Shown here: one piece after another, positions 6,971-14,449 of the stretch
Layout of the letters: every line of letters starts with the position of its first letter
How positions within the stretch are numbered: position 1 is the stretch's first letter
DNA from: Terriglobia bacterium
Lineage (GTDB): Bacteria; Acidobacteriota; Terriglobia; JAIQFV01
DNA: 39,113 nt
Assembly (NCBI GenBank): GCA_020072965.1
Contig: JAIQFY010000049.1
Location: forward strand, 1-39,113
Direction: 5' to 3'
Translations under genes and position numbers: made by a program
Notes under the pieces: generated by a model
The model's input: only the letters and a program-made list of their open reading frames with translations
Told to the model about the DNA's origin: nothing
Databases searched by the model: none

Positions 6971-8482
6971 ATGGCTGATAAAAAACCGAACATTCTTATT
7001 ATCTGGGGCGATGACATCGGGTGGTTCAACATCAGCGCCTACAACCACGGCATCATGGGGTATAAAACCCCCAACATCGACCGCATCGCCAAGGAAGGCG
7101 CGCTGTTTACCGACTGGTATGGCCAGCAAAGCTGCACCGCGGGCCGGGCCGCCTTCATCACGGGGCAGTCGCCGATCCGGACAGGACTGACCAAGGTCGG
7201 GCTCCCCGGAGCGAAACTCGGCCTCCAGCCGGAAGACCCGACCATCGCCGATATGCTCAAGCCGCTAGGCTACGTGTGCGGCCAGTTCGGCAAGAACCAC
7301 CTCGGCGACCGCGATGAGTTCCTGCCAACCGTGCACGGCTTCGACGAGTTCTTCGGGAATCTCTATCACCTGAACGCCGAGGAGGAGCCGGAGTGTCCCG
7401 ACTATCCCAAGGATCCCGAGTTCAAGAAGAAGTTCGGGCCGCGAGGCGTGTTGCACACTTGGGCGAATCCGGACGGCACGCAGAAGATTGAAGATACCGG
7501 CCCGATGACCAAGAAGCGCATGGAGACTATGGATGAGGAGATTACCGCCGGCGCGCTCGACTTCATCGACCGTCAGCACAAGGCTGACAAACCCTTCTTC
7601 TGCTGGTGGAACTCCACCAAGATGCACGTCTGGACGCATCTGAAGGATGGCGTTGAGGGCAAGACGGGGCTGGGCATTTACCCCGATGGCATGGTCGAGC
7701 ACGACCGTCAAGTGGGACAGCTTCTCACCAAGCTCGACGAACTGGGGATCGCCGACAACACAATCGTGATGTATTCGACCGACAACGGCGCCGAGTCGCT
7801 AAGCTGGCCGGACGGCGGAACGACGCCGTTCCGCGGCGAAAAGGACACGAACTGGGAAGGCGGCTGGAGAGTGCCGACCGCGATCCGCTGGCCGGGTGTG
7901 ATCAAGCCGGGAACGGTTTCCAACGACATCTTCTCGCACCAGGACATGTTCCCCACGCTCTTGGCTGCTGCCGGGGAACCGGACATTTCGGCAAAGCTCA
8001 AGAAGGGATACACTGTCGGCAAGAGGACCTATAAGGTCTACATCGACGGGTTCAACCTGCTCCCGTACTTGAAAGGCGAGGTGAAGGAGAACCCGCGTCC
8101 GGGCTTCTTGTACTGGGGCGACGAGGGCGATCTGATGGCGCTCCGCTACGGCAACTGGAAAGTCCATTTCGCCGAGCAACGCTCTGAAGGAGCCGACGCG
8201 TGGCAGGATCCACTCACGCCGCTGCGGTGCCCGAAGCTCGTCAACGTCCGGACCGATCCCTTCGAGGAAGCGGATAACTCGAGCATGTTCTATTGGAAGT
8301 GGCGTATGGACCGCGTCTTCGCACTCGCGCCGGCCGGTGCCCTCGTCGGCCAGTACATTCAGACCATGATGGAGTTCCCGCCGAGGCAGCGACCCGAGAG
8401 CTGGAGTGTCGGTGATGTCATGGAGAAGCTCCAGCGCCACAAGGAGGCGTTGGAATCCGGTAATGCCGCAGCAGTGAAGTAA
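6971..8482 (+). CDS. Arylsulfatase, Cys-type formylglycine motif
   Basis: A 503-residue sulfatase of the alkaline-phosphatase superfamily that hydrolyses sulfate esters. The calcium-binding WGDD is near residues 12-15, and the modification motif C55-T-A-G-R59 lies in QQSCTAGRAAF. The second metal site STDNGAE is in the middle. The motif has Ala where the textbook C-x-P-x-R has Pro, as in one known sulfatase clade. Conversion of C55 to formylglycine is required for activity and the upstream anSME could supply it. The N-terminus (MADKKPNILI) has no signal peptide, so the enzyme looks cytoplasmic. A ribosome site AAAAGGAG precedes the ATG. The specific substrate is unknown. Confidence 0.92.
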   Translation: MADKKPNILIIWGDDIGWFNISAYNHGIMGYKTPNIDRIAKEGALFTDWYGQQSCTAGRAAFITGQSPIRTGLTKVGLPGAKLGLQPEDPTIADMLKPLGYVCGQFGKNHLGDRDEFLPTVHGFDEFFGNLYHLNAEEEPECPDYPKDPEFKKKFGPRGVLHTWANPDGTQKIEDTGPMTKKRMETMDEEITAGALDFIDRQHKADKPFFCWWNSTKMHVWTHLKDGVEGKTGLGIYPDGMVEHDRQVGQLLTKLDELGIADNTIVMYSTDNGAESLSWPDGGTTPFRGEKDTNWEGGWRVPTAIRWPGVIKPGTVSNDIFSHQDMFPTLLAAAGEPDISAKLKKGYTVGKRTYKVYIDGFNLLPYLKGEVKENPRPGFLYWGDEGDLMALRYGNWKVHFAEQRSEGADAWQDPLTPLRCPKLVNVRTDPFEEADNSSMFYWKWRMDRVFALAPAGALVGQYIQTMMEFPPRQRPESWSVGDVMEKLQRHKEALESGNAAAVK

Positions 8483-8524
8483 AACCAGCGTGATTGCGAT
8501 GAAGTAAGTTCAACGATGAAGTTC

Positions 8525-8551
8525 CCCCGGCGGACGATGAGTTCGCCGGGG
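8525..8551 (+). terminator. Strong hairpin after the sulfatase gene
   Basis: CCCCGGCGGAC and GTTCGCCGGGG pair over 11 positions (one G-T pair) around a GATGA loop, 42 bases after the sulfatase stop. There is no clear T-tract, so it may act as a terminator or as an mRNA 3'-end stabiliser. Confidence 0.55.
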
Positions 8552-8581
8552 AGTTCTACTGTACAAATTGAAAGCGAATGC

Positions 8582-8702
8582 CAGTCGGGATCGCTATCGA
8601 TATCGGCCTTTGAGGATTGACGTTTTCGATTCCAGCTCCAATGCCGATAACGACCCCGACGGTTCCAGGCCTTTGTCGTTTATTTTCGGGGCAGTGATGC
8701 AG
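8582..8702 (-). repeat. Hexanucleotide hairpin element, copy 6
   Basis: A degenerate arm GTCGGGATCGCTATCGATA, loop CTTTGAGGATTGACGTTTTC, inverted arm to about 8662, then a 3' flank CTTTGTCGTTTATTTTCG and GCAGTGA, matching the flank of copies 1, 2 and 5. The minus-strand reading is GIENVNPQRPIS. Confidence 0.7.
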
Positions 8703-8707
8703 AAAAC

Positions 8708-8890
8708 GAGCAGGAGACCTCCACGATCCTAAACACCAAAATTTGGCACTTGGGCTTGATCGGCATGGGTCTATTCTCGGGTTACATCCCATTCACGCTC
8801 AACGATGACACGACCCAAGCGGGCACTGGGAGGACGCTGAGTAATCGTCGGGCCCGCTGAGTTCCGGGCGACCAAGATAAAGGTGGCTGA
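8708..8890 (+). pseudogene. Collapsed remnant of a third 5'-nucleotidase-family copy
   Basis: From 8708 to about 8840 the sequence aligns with the first codons of the intact gene at 9141, without gaps over at least 8716-8816 (constant offset of 433). It reads ETSTILNTKIWH then GYIPFTLNDDTTQ where the intact copy has KTFTILHTNDLH and DYTPFTLNDDSTR. The metal-binding Asp of TND is lost. At 8861-8890 it jumps to the last codons: TCCGGGCGACCAAGATAAAG and GGTGGCTGA correspond to the VRAIKVG-stop end of the intact copies. Similarity continues past the stop (about 8891-8960 against 10956-11020), so the duplicated unit included the downstream spacer. About 550 codons are deleted. The spacer 8961-9140 holds no gene that I can support. 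Confidence 0.8.
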
Positions 8891-9140
8891 TCGGGCTTGG
8901 GCGGGATGGAAAGCAATCCAGTGATCAATAGACACAAAAAGAGAAGGGAGCAATGAGGACCACACGCAAACATAACCTCATCGCCGCTGCCTGCGAGGTC
9001 ATCTCGCGCGGAGAACGGCTGCGTGACACCTTGACAATCTAGTAATTGGAAGTACGACCAGCATCTCAAAGCGGGCTGCCGGAAACCTCAATCATATGGA
9101 GACAAGACCATGGAATGAAAGAATTGGAGGCAGAAAGACG

Positions 9141-10955
9141 ATGAAGAAGACCTTTACCATCCTGCACACGAACGATCTTCACTCGGCTTTCATCGGCCTG
9201 GGTCCGGCCGCGGATTACACGCCGTTCACGCTCAACGACGACTCGACCCGCGGCGGTTACGCGCGTCAAGCCACGTTGATCGCGCAGAGGAGGCAGGTGC
9301 GCCAGTCTCAGGGTCCGGTGTTGGTGCTTTGCGGCGGTGACTACAGCATGGGGACTCCGTTCGGAGCCGCCACTCGCGAGACAGGTGGCGAGCTGCAAAT
9401 TATGTCCCTGATGGGTTACGACGCCACCACTTTCGGAAATCATGAATTCGATCTCGGGCCAGACGGACTGGGCCAGTCCATCAGCGTGGCCGCCAAAGCC
9501 GGCCGGGTTCCGGCGGTGCTCGCATCGAACGCCAGTTTCACGGCGAAGGATGAAACGCTGGCCGACCTCCAACGCTTGAGCCGCGAGGGCGTGATCCGCT
9601 GCCATATCGTGATCGAGCGCGGCGGCATACGCTTCGGCCTCTTCGGGGTGCTCGGCCTGGAGGCCAAGTCTGTCACTGTGGGCGCCGGTGCGGTGACGTT
9701 CGCCGATCCCATTGAGACCGCCCGGGAAATGGTGAGGCTCCTGCGCGAGACGGAGAAGGTGGATGTGGTCATCGCGCTCAGCCACGGCGGCGTGGTGAAA
9801 GGCAACGATAGTAGTTTCACCGACGGCGAAGACGTGCAACTCGCCAGGGACGTGCCGGGCATCGACGTGGTGGTCGGCGGCCACAGCCACACCCTACTTC
9901 GTGAGGCGATCATCGTCAACGGCCGTACCCCCGTGGTCCAGGCCGGGAAGAACGGAGAGGACCTCGGCGAACTGGTGGTCACGCTGGACGGTGACACTCT
10001 CACGGTCGAGTCGTACCAACTGCACCCGATCGACGCCACCATCATCGGCGACCGGGCCATCGCCGATGAGATCGAAAAGCTCAAAAAGAGCGTCACCGGG
10101 GCCGTGTTCGCGTCGCGGGGCTACAGCGTTGACCAGCCGCTCGCAATAGCGCCGCGCGACCTTCTAAACACATTCACCGACATCGCCGAGAGCACCGTCC
10201 TCGCCAACCTCTGCACCGACGCCTTCCGGAGCGGCACGAAAGCGGACATCGGCTTCACCGTCAACGGGCTGATGCGCGCCAGTCTGACCCGGGGGAAGTC
10301 GGGCATCCAAACGGTATACGATGTGTTCGCCGTGGCGCCGCTGGGCGCCGGCGTGGTGGATACCACGGCCGGCAGCGCGCTGGTGACCGGCTACTTCACT
10401 GGCGAGGAGTTGAAGCATCTGCTCGATTATTTTCTCGTCGACAACCCGACCCACCCCGGCGAGTGGTTCCCCCGCGCCTCCGGCATGAGGTTCCACTACG
10501 ACCTGTCGCGCACACGGTACGACGCCGTGACGGCCATCGAGATGGGTGACCTCGAGCGAGGTTACCGTGCCATCGACATCAGAGGGAACGACGAGAGCTT
10601 GTACAGCCTCACCTGTCCCTTGATGCTCGTCCCGCTCATCATGGCCCTGCCCCAGTTGACCAAGGGCAAACTGGCGGTTGTGCCCAAGAACAAGGAAGGT
10701 CAGCCGCTCAAATCAAGGGTCGAGGCGCTGGTGGACGTCCCACGCCGCAGCACGGCCCAACTGATGGCGCCGAAAGGCACCGTGGACAAGAGCAGCATCG
10801 CCACCGGGACGGGGAGCGGCGCGGTCCAGGAGATCAAGGAATGGCAGGCGATCATGGATCACCTGCGCAGTCTGCCGGTCAAGAGTAAGGGCGAACTTCC
10901 CGTGATCCCGGTCGATGAACGGGCCGCAGAGGTCCGGGCGATCAAAGTGGGCTGA
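9141..10955 (+). CDS. 5'-nucleotidase/UshA-family metallophosphoesterase, paralogue 1
   Basis: A 604-residue bimetal phosphoesterase. Metal ligands are visible in HTNDLH (D12, H14), GGDY, GNHEFD, LSHGG and GGHSH. The second half corresponds to the 5'-nucleotidase C-terminal substrate domain. The family hydrolyses nucleotides or related phosphate esters, normally in the periplasm. The ATG at 9141 follows GGAGG by 10 bases. An ATG at 9096 would add 15 residues but has no ribosome site. Neither start gives a signal peptide, unlike paralogue 2, so this copy may be cytoplasmic, or it lost its leader during duplication. It lies in tandem with paralogue 2 and the decayed copy upstream, all clearly from duplication. 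Confidence 0.88.
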   Translation: MKKTFTILHTNDLHSAFIGLGPAADYTPFTLNDDSTRGGYARQATLIAQRRQVRQSQGPVLVLCGGDYSMGTPFGAATRETGGELQIMSLMGYDATTFGNHEFDLGPDGLGQSISVAAKAGRVPAVLASNASFTAKDETLADLQRLSREGVIRCHIVIERGGIRFGLFGVLGLEAKSVTVGAGAVTFADPIETAREMVRLLRETEKVDVVIALSHGGVVKGNDSSFTDGEDVQLARDVPGIDVVVGGHSHTLLREAIIVNGRTPVVQAGKNGEDLGELVVTLDGDTLTVESYQLHPIDATIIGDRAIADEIEKLKKSVTGAVFASRGYSVDQPLAIAPRDLLNTFTDIAESTVLANLCTDAFRSGTKADIGFTVNGLMRASLTRGKSGIQTVYDVFAVAPLGAGVVDTTAGSALVTGYFTGEELKHLLDYFLVDNPTHPGEWFPRASGMRFHYDLSRTRYDAVTAIEMGDLERGYRAIDIRGNDESLYSLTCPLMLVPLIMALPQLTKGKLAVVPKNKEGQPLKSRVEALVDVPRRSTAQLMAPKGTVDKSSIATGTGSGAVQEIKEWQAIMDHLRSLPVKSKGELPVIPVDERAAEVRAIKVG

Positions 10956-11016
10956 TGGGGGTCTAGACGGATCAGAAAGCGATCCAGGTGCTAACAAACC
11001 CAAAAAGGAGGGGCCA

Positions 11017-12984
11017 TTGAAAACCAGAGACAATAAACCGACCGCAACAGCGGACGAGAGAGAGACCTTTCCCCTCATGTCACGCGATACGATCTCCCGG
11101 CGTGAATTCCTGGCTGTCTCAGCGGCAGTCGGCGTGACGACCATCCTGCCCGGAGCCCTGTTTGCGGCAGCGGACGGGAAGAAGACCTTCACCATCCTGC
11201 ACACCAACGACATGCACTCGGCCTTCATCGGGCTGGGCCCGGCCCAGGACTACACGCCGCTTACGCTCAACGACGACAAGACCCGGGGCGGGTATTCGCG
11301 CCTGGCGGGCCTGATGGCGAAGAGGAAAGAGGCGCGCAAGGGCCAGGGGCCGGTGTTGGTTCTTGACGCCGGCGACTACAGCATGGGAACCGCGTTCGGC
11401 GCTGCCACCCGCACGATCGGCGGTGAACTGCAGCTCATGGCGCGCATGGGTTACGACGCCACCACCTTCGGCAACCATGAATTCGACTACGGACCCGACG
11501 GTCTGGGCAAGTCCATCGGTGTGGCCAGCAAAGCCGGCCGCATTCCGGCGGTGCTCGCCTCAAATACCCGCTTCGCCGGCAGCGACCCAAGCCTGGCTGC
11601 TCTCCAGCGCCATGCCAAGGCTGGGGTTGTCCGCCGCTATATCGTGATCGAGCGCGGCGGCATGCGCTTTGGCCTCTTCGGGGTGATCGGCAAGGAGGCC
11701 ATCATCTACGCCAATGCCGGTGCGGTGACCTTCCTCACCGACATCGAGGCTGCCGGGGAAATGGTGAAGGTACTGCGCGAAACCGAGAAGGTGGATGTGG
11801 TCATCGCGCTCAGCCACGGTGGCCTGGTGAAAGGCAAGGACGGGCGCTACACCGAGGGCGACGACGTGCGCCTGGCCGAGGCCGTGCCGGGTATCGACGT
11901 GGTGATCAGCGGCCATAGCCACACCGAACTGCAGGAAGCGATCATCGTCAACAGCCGCACGCCCGTGGTCCAGACGGGGAAGGAAGGAAAGAACCTCGGC
12001 GAATTGGTGCTCACATTGGACGGCGGCAAACTTGCGGTCGAGTCGTACCGGCTCTACCCGATCGACGACACTATTGCCGGCGACCCCGCCATCAATGACG
12101 AGATCGAAAAGCTCAAGAAGGGGGTCACCGCGGCCGTATTCGCGTCGCGCGGCTACAGCGTTGACCAGCCGCTGGCCGTGATCCCGCGGGACCTGCCCAA
12201 CACGTACACCGACAATGCGGCCGGCACGCTCCTCGCCAACCTGTGCACCGACGCTTTCAGAAAGGCCACGAAAGCGGACATCGGATTCAGCGTCAACGGG
12301 CTGATGCGCACCGGCCTGACCCGGGGGAAGACAGGCGTGCAAACGGTCTACGACGTGTTCAATGTAGCGCCCCTCGGCTTCGGTGTTGTGGATACCACGG
12401 CCGGCAGCGCACTCGTGAGCGGCTACTTCACCGGCCAGGAACTGAAGAACCTGCTGGAGTTCTTTCTCGTGGACAACCCAACCCACCCCGGCGAATTTTT
12501 ACCCCGCGCTTCCGGCATGAGGTACCGGTACGACATGTCCCGCCCACAGTTCGACGCCGTGACGGCTGTCGAACTGGGCGACCTGGATCGCGGCTACAGC
12601 ACCATCGACATCACCGGCAAGGACCAACGCTTGTACAGCCTCACCTGCCCGCTGATGCTCGGCGTATTTGTCGTGACCATTCCCAAGGTCACCAAGGGCA
12701 AACTTGCTCTTGTTGCCAAGAACAAGGCGGGGCAGCCCCTCGCAACGAGGATCGAGGCACTCGATGTGCCTCGCGGAAACTCGGGCTACCTACTGGCGCC
12801 TCCGGCCAAGGTGGACAGGAGCAGTATCGACACGGGGACGGGAAAAGACGCTGTCAACGAGATCAAGGAATGGCAGGCGATCATGGATCACATCCGCAGT
12901 CTGCCGGTCAGGAGCAAGGGCGAATTGCCTGTGATTCCGGTCGACGAGCGCGCCGCCGAGGTCCGGGCGATCAAGGCGGGCTAG
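11017..12984 (+). CDS. Tat-exported 5'-nucleotidase-family metallophosphoesterase, paralogue 2
   Basis: Highly similar to paralogue 1 over its whole length, with the same metal motifs: HTNDMH, DAGDYS, GNHEFD, LSHGG, SGHSH. The N-terminus carries a twin-arginine signal, SRREFLAV followed by a hydrophobic stretch and a cut near LFAAA, so it should be folded with its metals before export to the periplasm. I chose the TTG at 11017 because AAGGAGGGG sits immediately upstream. The internal ATG at 11077 would still keep the Tat motif but has no clear ribosome site. Length is about 655 residues (635 from the ATG). Likely role: periplasmic nucleotide or phosphate-ester scavenging. Confidence 0.9.
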   Translation: MKTRDNKPTATADERETFPLMSRDTISRREFLAVSAAVGVTTILPGALFAAADGKKTFTILHTNDMHSAFIGLGPAQDYTPLTLNDDKTRGGYSRLAGLMAKRKEARKGQGPVLVLDAGDYSMGTAFGAATRTIGGELQLMARMGYDATTFGNHEFDYGPDGLGKSIGVASKAGRIPAVLASNTRFAGSDPSLAALQRHAKAGVVRRYIVIERGGMRFGLFGVIGKEAIIYANAGAVTFLTDIEAAGEMVKVLRETEKVDVVIALSHGGLVKGKDGRYTEGDDVRLAEAVPGIDVVISGHSHTELQEAIIVNSRTPVVQTGKEGKNLGELVLTLDGGKLAVESYRLYPIDDTIAGDPAINDEIEKLKKGVTAAVFASRGYSVDQPLAVIPRDLPNTYTDNAAGTLLANLCTDAFRKATKADIGFSVNGLMRTGLTRGKTGVQTVYDVFNVAPLGFGVVDTTAGSALVSGYFTGQELKNLLEFFLVDNPTHPGEFLPRASGMRYRYDMSRPQFDAVTAVELGDLDRGYSTIDITGKDQRLYSLTCPLMLGVFVVTIPKVTKGKLALVAKNKAGQPLATRIEALDVPRGNSGYLLAPPAKVDRSSIDTGTGKDAVNEIKEWQAIMDHIRSLPVRSKGELPVIPVDERAAEVRAIKAG

Positions 12985-13022
12985 AATGGGATCTTTCATT
13001 AGCAGGAAGGGGCTGGGATGTT

Positions 13023-13106
13023 GCATGACTCGGGGTCGGTGTCGGAATCGAAGGTATCAATCCTGAAAAGACAATACCGATTCCGACCCCGACGCCGACA
13101 AACTTA
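13023..13106 (+). repeat. Hexanucleotide hairpin element, copy 7
   Basis: Arm CTCGGGGTCGGTGTCGGAAT, loop GAAGGTATCAATCCTGAAAA, inverted arm CCGATTCCGACCCCGACGCC. The plus-strand reading is GVGIEGINPEKTIPIPTP. It fills most of the gap between the nucleotidase and the methyltransferase and lies about 40 bases upstream of the latter's start. Confidence 0.75.
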
Positions 13107-13147
13107 GAAGTGAGAATCGGACAGACAGAATTAATATCATTTTTCCT

Positions 13148-14449
13148 ATGAGCCAAGAAGAACCACACCACTCGACATTTCCTGGCGCGGCTGAGGAAGT
13201 CCGGGATTTCTACGACCGGTATCCTTATCCCCGGCCGATCGATAGTCTTGAAAAATATCGACGGCTCTGGCAGGAACGGCCGAGACGCCGCGCGGACTAT
13301 CATCTCTTTTGGCCTGCAAGATCTTATAGGGAAGACCACTCTATCCTTATTGCCGGCTGCGGGACATCGCAGGCGGCAAAGCATGCCTTGCGCTGGCCTG
13401 CGGCCCAGGTCACCGGCATCGACTTCAGCGCAACGAGTGTGCGCTGTACGGAGGAGCTCAAGCGAAAATATGACTTAAGCAATCTCAAGATTCACCAGCT
13501 TCCCATCGAGCGGGTCAGCGAACTCGGGACAACCTTCGATCAGATTGTCTGCACCGGGGTTCTCCATCATCTTGCGGATCCTGATGCGGGGCTCAAAGCT
13601 CTGCGCGGCGTGCTCAAACCGGACGGAGCGATGCATCTCATGGTGTATGCGCCTTACGGAAGGACCGGTATCTACATGCTGCAGGAATTCTGCCGGCGGC
13701 TTGGCATCCAGGCCACCGATGAGGGGATTCGCGATCTCATCGCTGCGCTCGGATCGTTGCCGCCCGGACATCCGCTGGAGCCCCTGCTGCGTGAGTCCCC
13801 GGACTTCGGCCACGAGGCGGCCCTCGCCGATGCTCTTCTGCACCCGCAGGACCGCGCGTATTCAGTGCCGCAATTATTCGATTTCATCAAGCGGGGAGGA
13901 CTGACATTCGGCCGGTGGGTAAAACAGGCCCCCTACACCCCTCATTGCGGTGTCATAGCAAAGATCCCGCAGGCTTCCCGGATGTCACAGCTTCCCTTGG
14001 AAGAGCAGTATGCCGCTGTCGAACTGTTTCGGGGCACAATGGTTCGCCACAGCGCTATTGTTTATCGAAATGATTTCCCCGGTGAGCCGCAGTGGGTCGG
14101 TTTTAGTGGGGACGCCTGGCTTGGCTATGTGCCCATTCGAATGTCAGACACGCTCTGGGTTCAAGAGCGGCTGCCTGGCGGGGCCGCGGCCGTTCTGATC
14201 AACCAGACTCACACCGACCGGGATCTGTTCATGCCAATAGATTCATCTGAAAAGTGTTTGTTTGACGCTATTGATGGGAACCGTAGTATTGGCGACATAG
14301 TGGAAAGACCGTTGCCATCCTCACAAAGAAAATCGCAGCTCGACCTGGCGCGCAGCTTCTTTGAACGGCTCTGGTGGTATGACCAGGTGGTGTTCCACGT
14401 CTCATTGCAACCCAGGGGTAATATCTCCCCTGCGGAAGGAGACAGATAA
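13148..14449 (+). CDS. Class I SAM-dependent methyltransferase with C-terminal extension
   Basis: A 433-residue protein. Motif I is ILIAGCGTSQAAKHAL, followed by TGIDFS (motif II) and VCTGVLHHLADP with GVLKPDG, the usual pattern of class I methyltransferases. The N-terminal segment VRDFYDRYPYPRP is common in a group of uncharacterised bacterial methyltransferases. The C-terminal ~170 residues are a separate region without a catalytic motif that I recognise. No Shine-Dalgarno site is clear; the ATG at 13148 is the first after the repeat. Its stop overlaps the start of the next gene (TAATG), so the two are translationally coupled. The methyl acceptor is unknown. Confidence 0.85.
   Translation: MSQEEPHHSTFPGAAEEVRDFYDRYPYPRPIDSLEKYRRLWQERPRRRADYHLFWPARSYREDHSILIAGCGTSQAAKHALRWPAAQVTGIDFSATSVRCTEELKRKYDLSNLKIHQLPIERVSELGTTFDQIVCTGVLHHLADPDAGLKALRGVLKPDGAMHLMVYAPYGRTGIYMLQEFCRRLGIQATDEGIRDLIAALGSLPPGHPLEPLLRESPDFGHEAALADALLHPQDRAYSVPQLFDFIKRGGLTFGRWVKQAPYTPHCGVIAKIPQASRMSQLPLEEQYAAVELFRGTMVRHSAIVYRNDFPGEPQWVGFSGDAWLGYVPIRMSDTLWVQERLPGGAAAVLINQTHTDRDLFMPIDSSEKCLFDAIDGNRSIGDIVERPLPSSQRKSQLDLARSFFERLWWYDQVVFHVSLQPRGNISPAEGDR

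Noticed and set aside
11560-12486. Long open frame of 308 codons on the minus strand inside the second nucleotidase gene
   Set aside because: It is antisense to a gene with clear family motifs, has no ribosome site or protein-like pattern, and arises from the GC-rich codon bias of the plus-strand gene.
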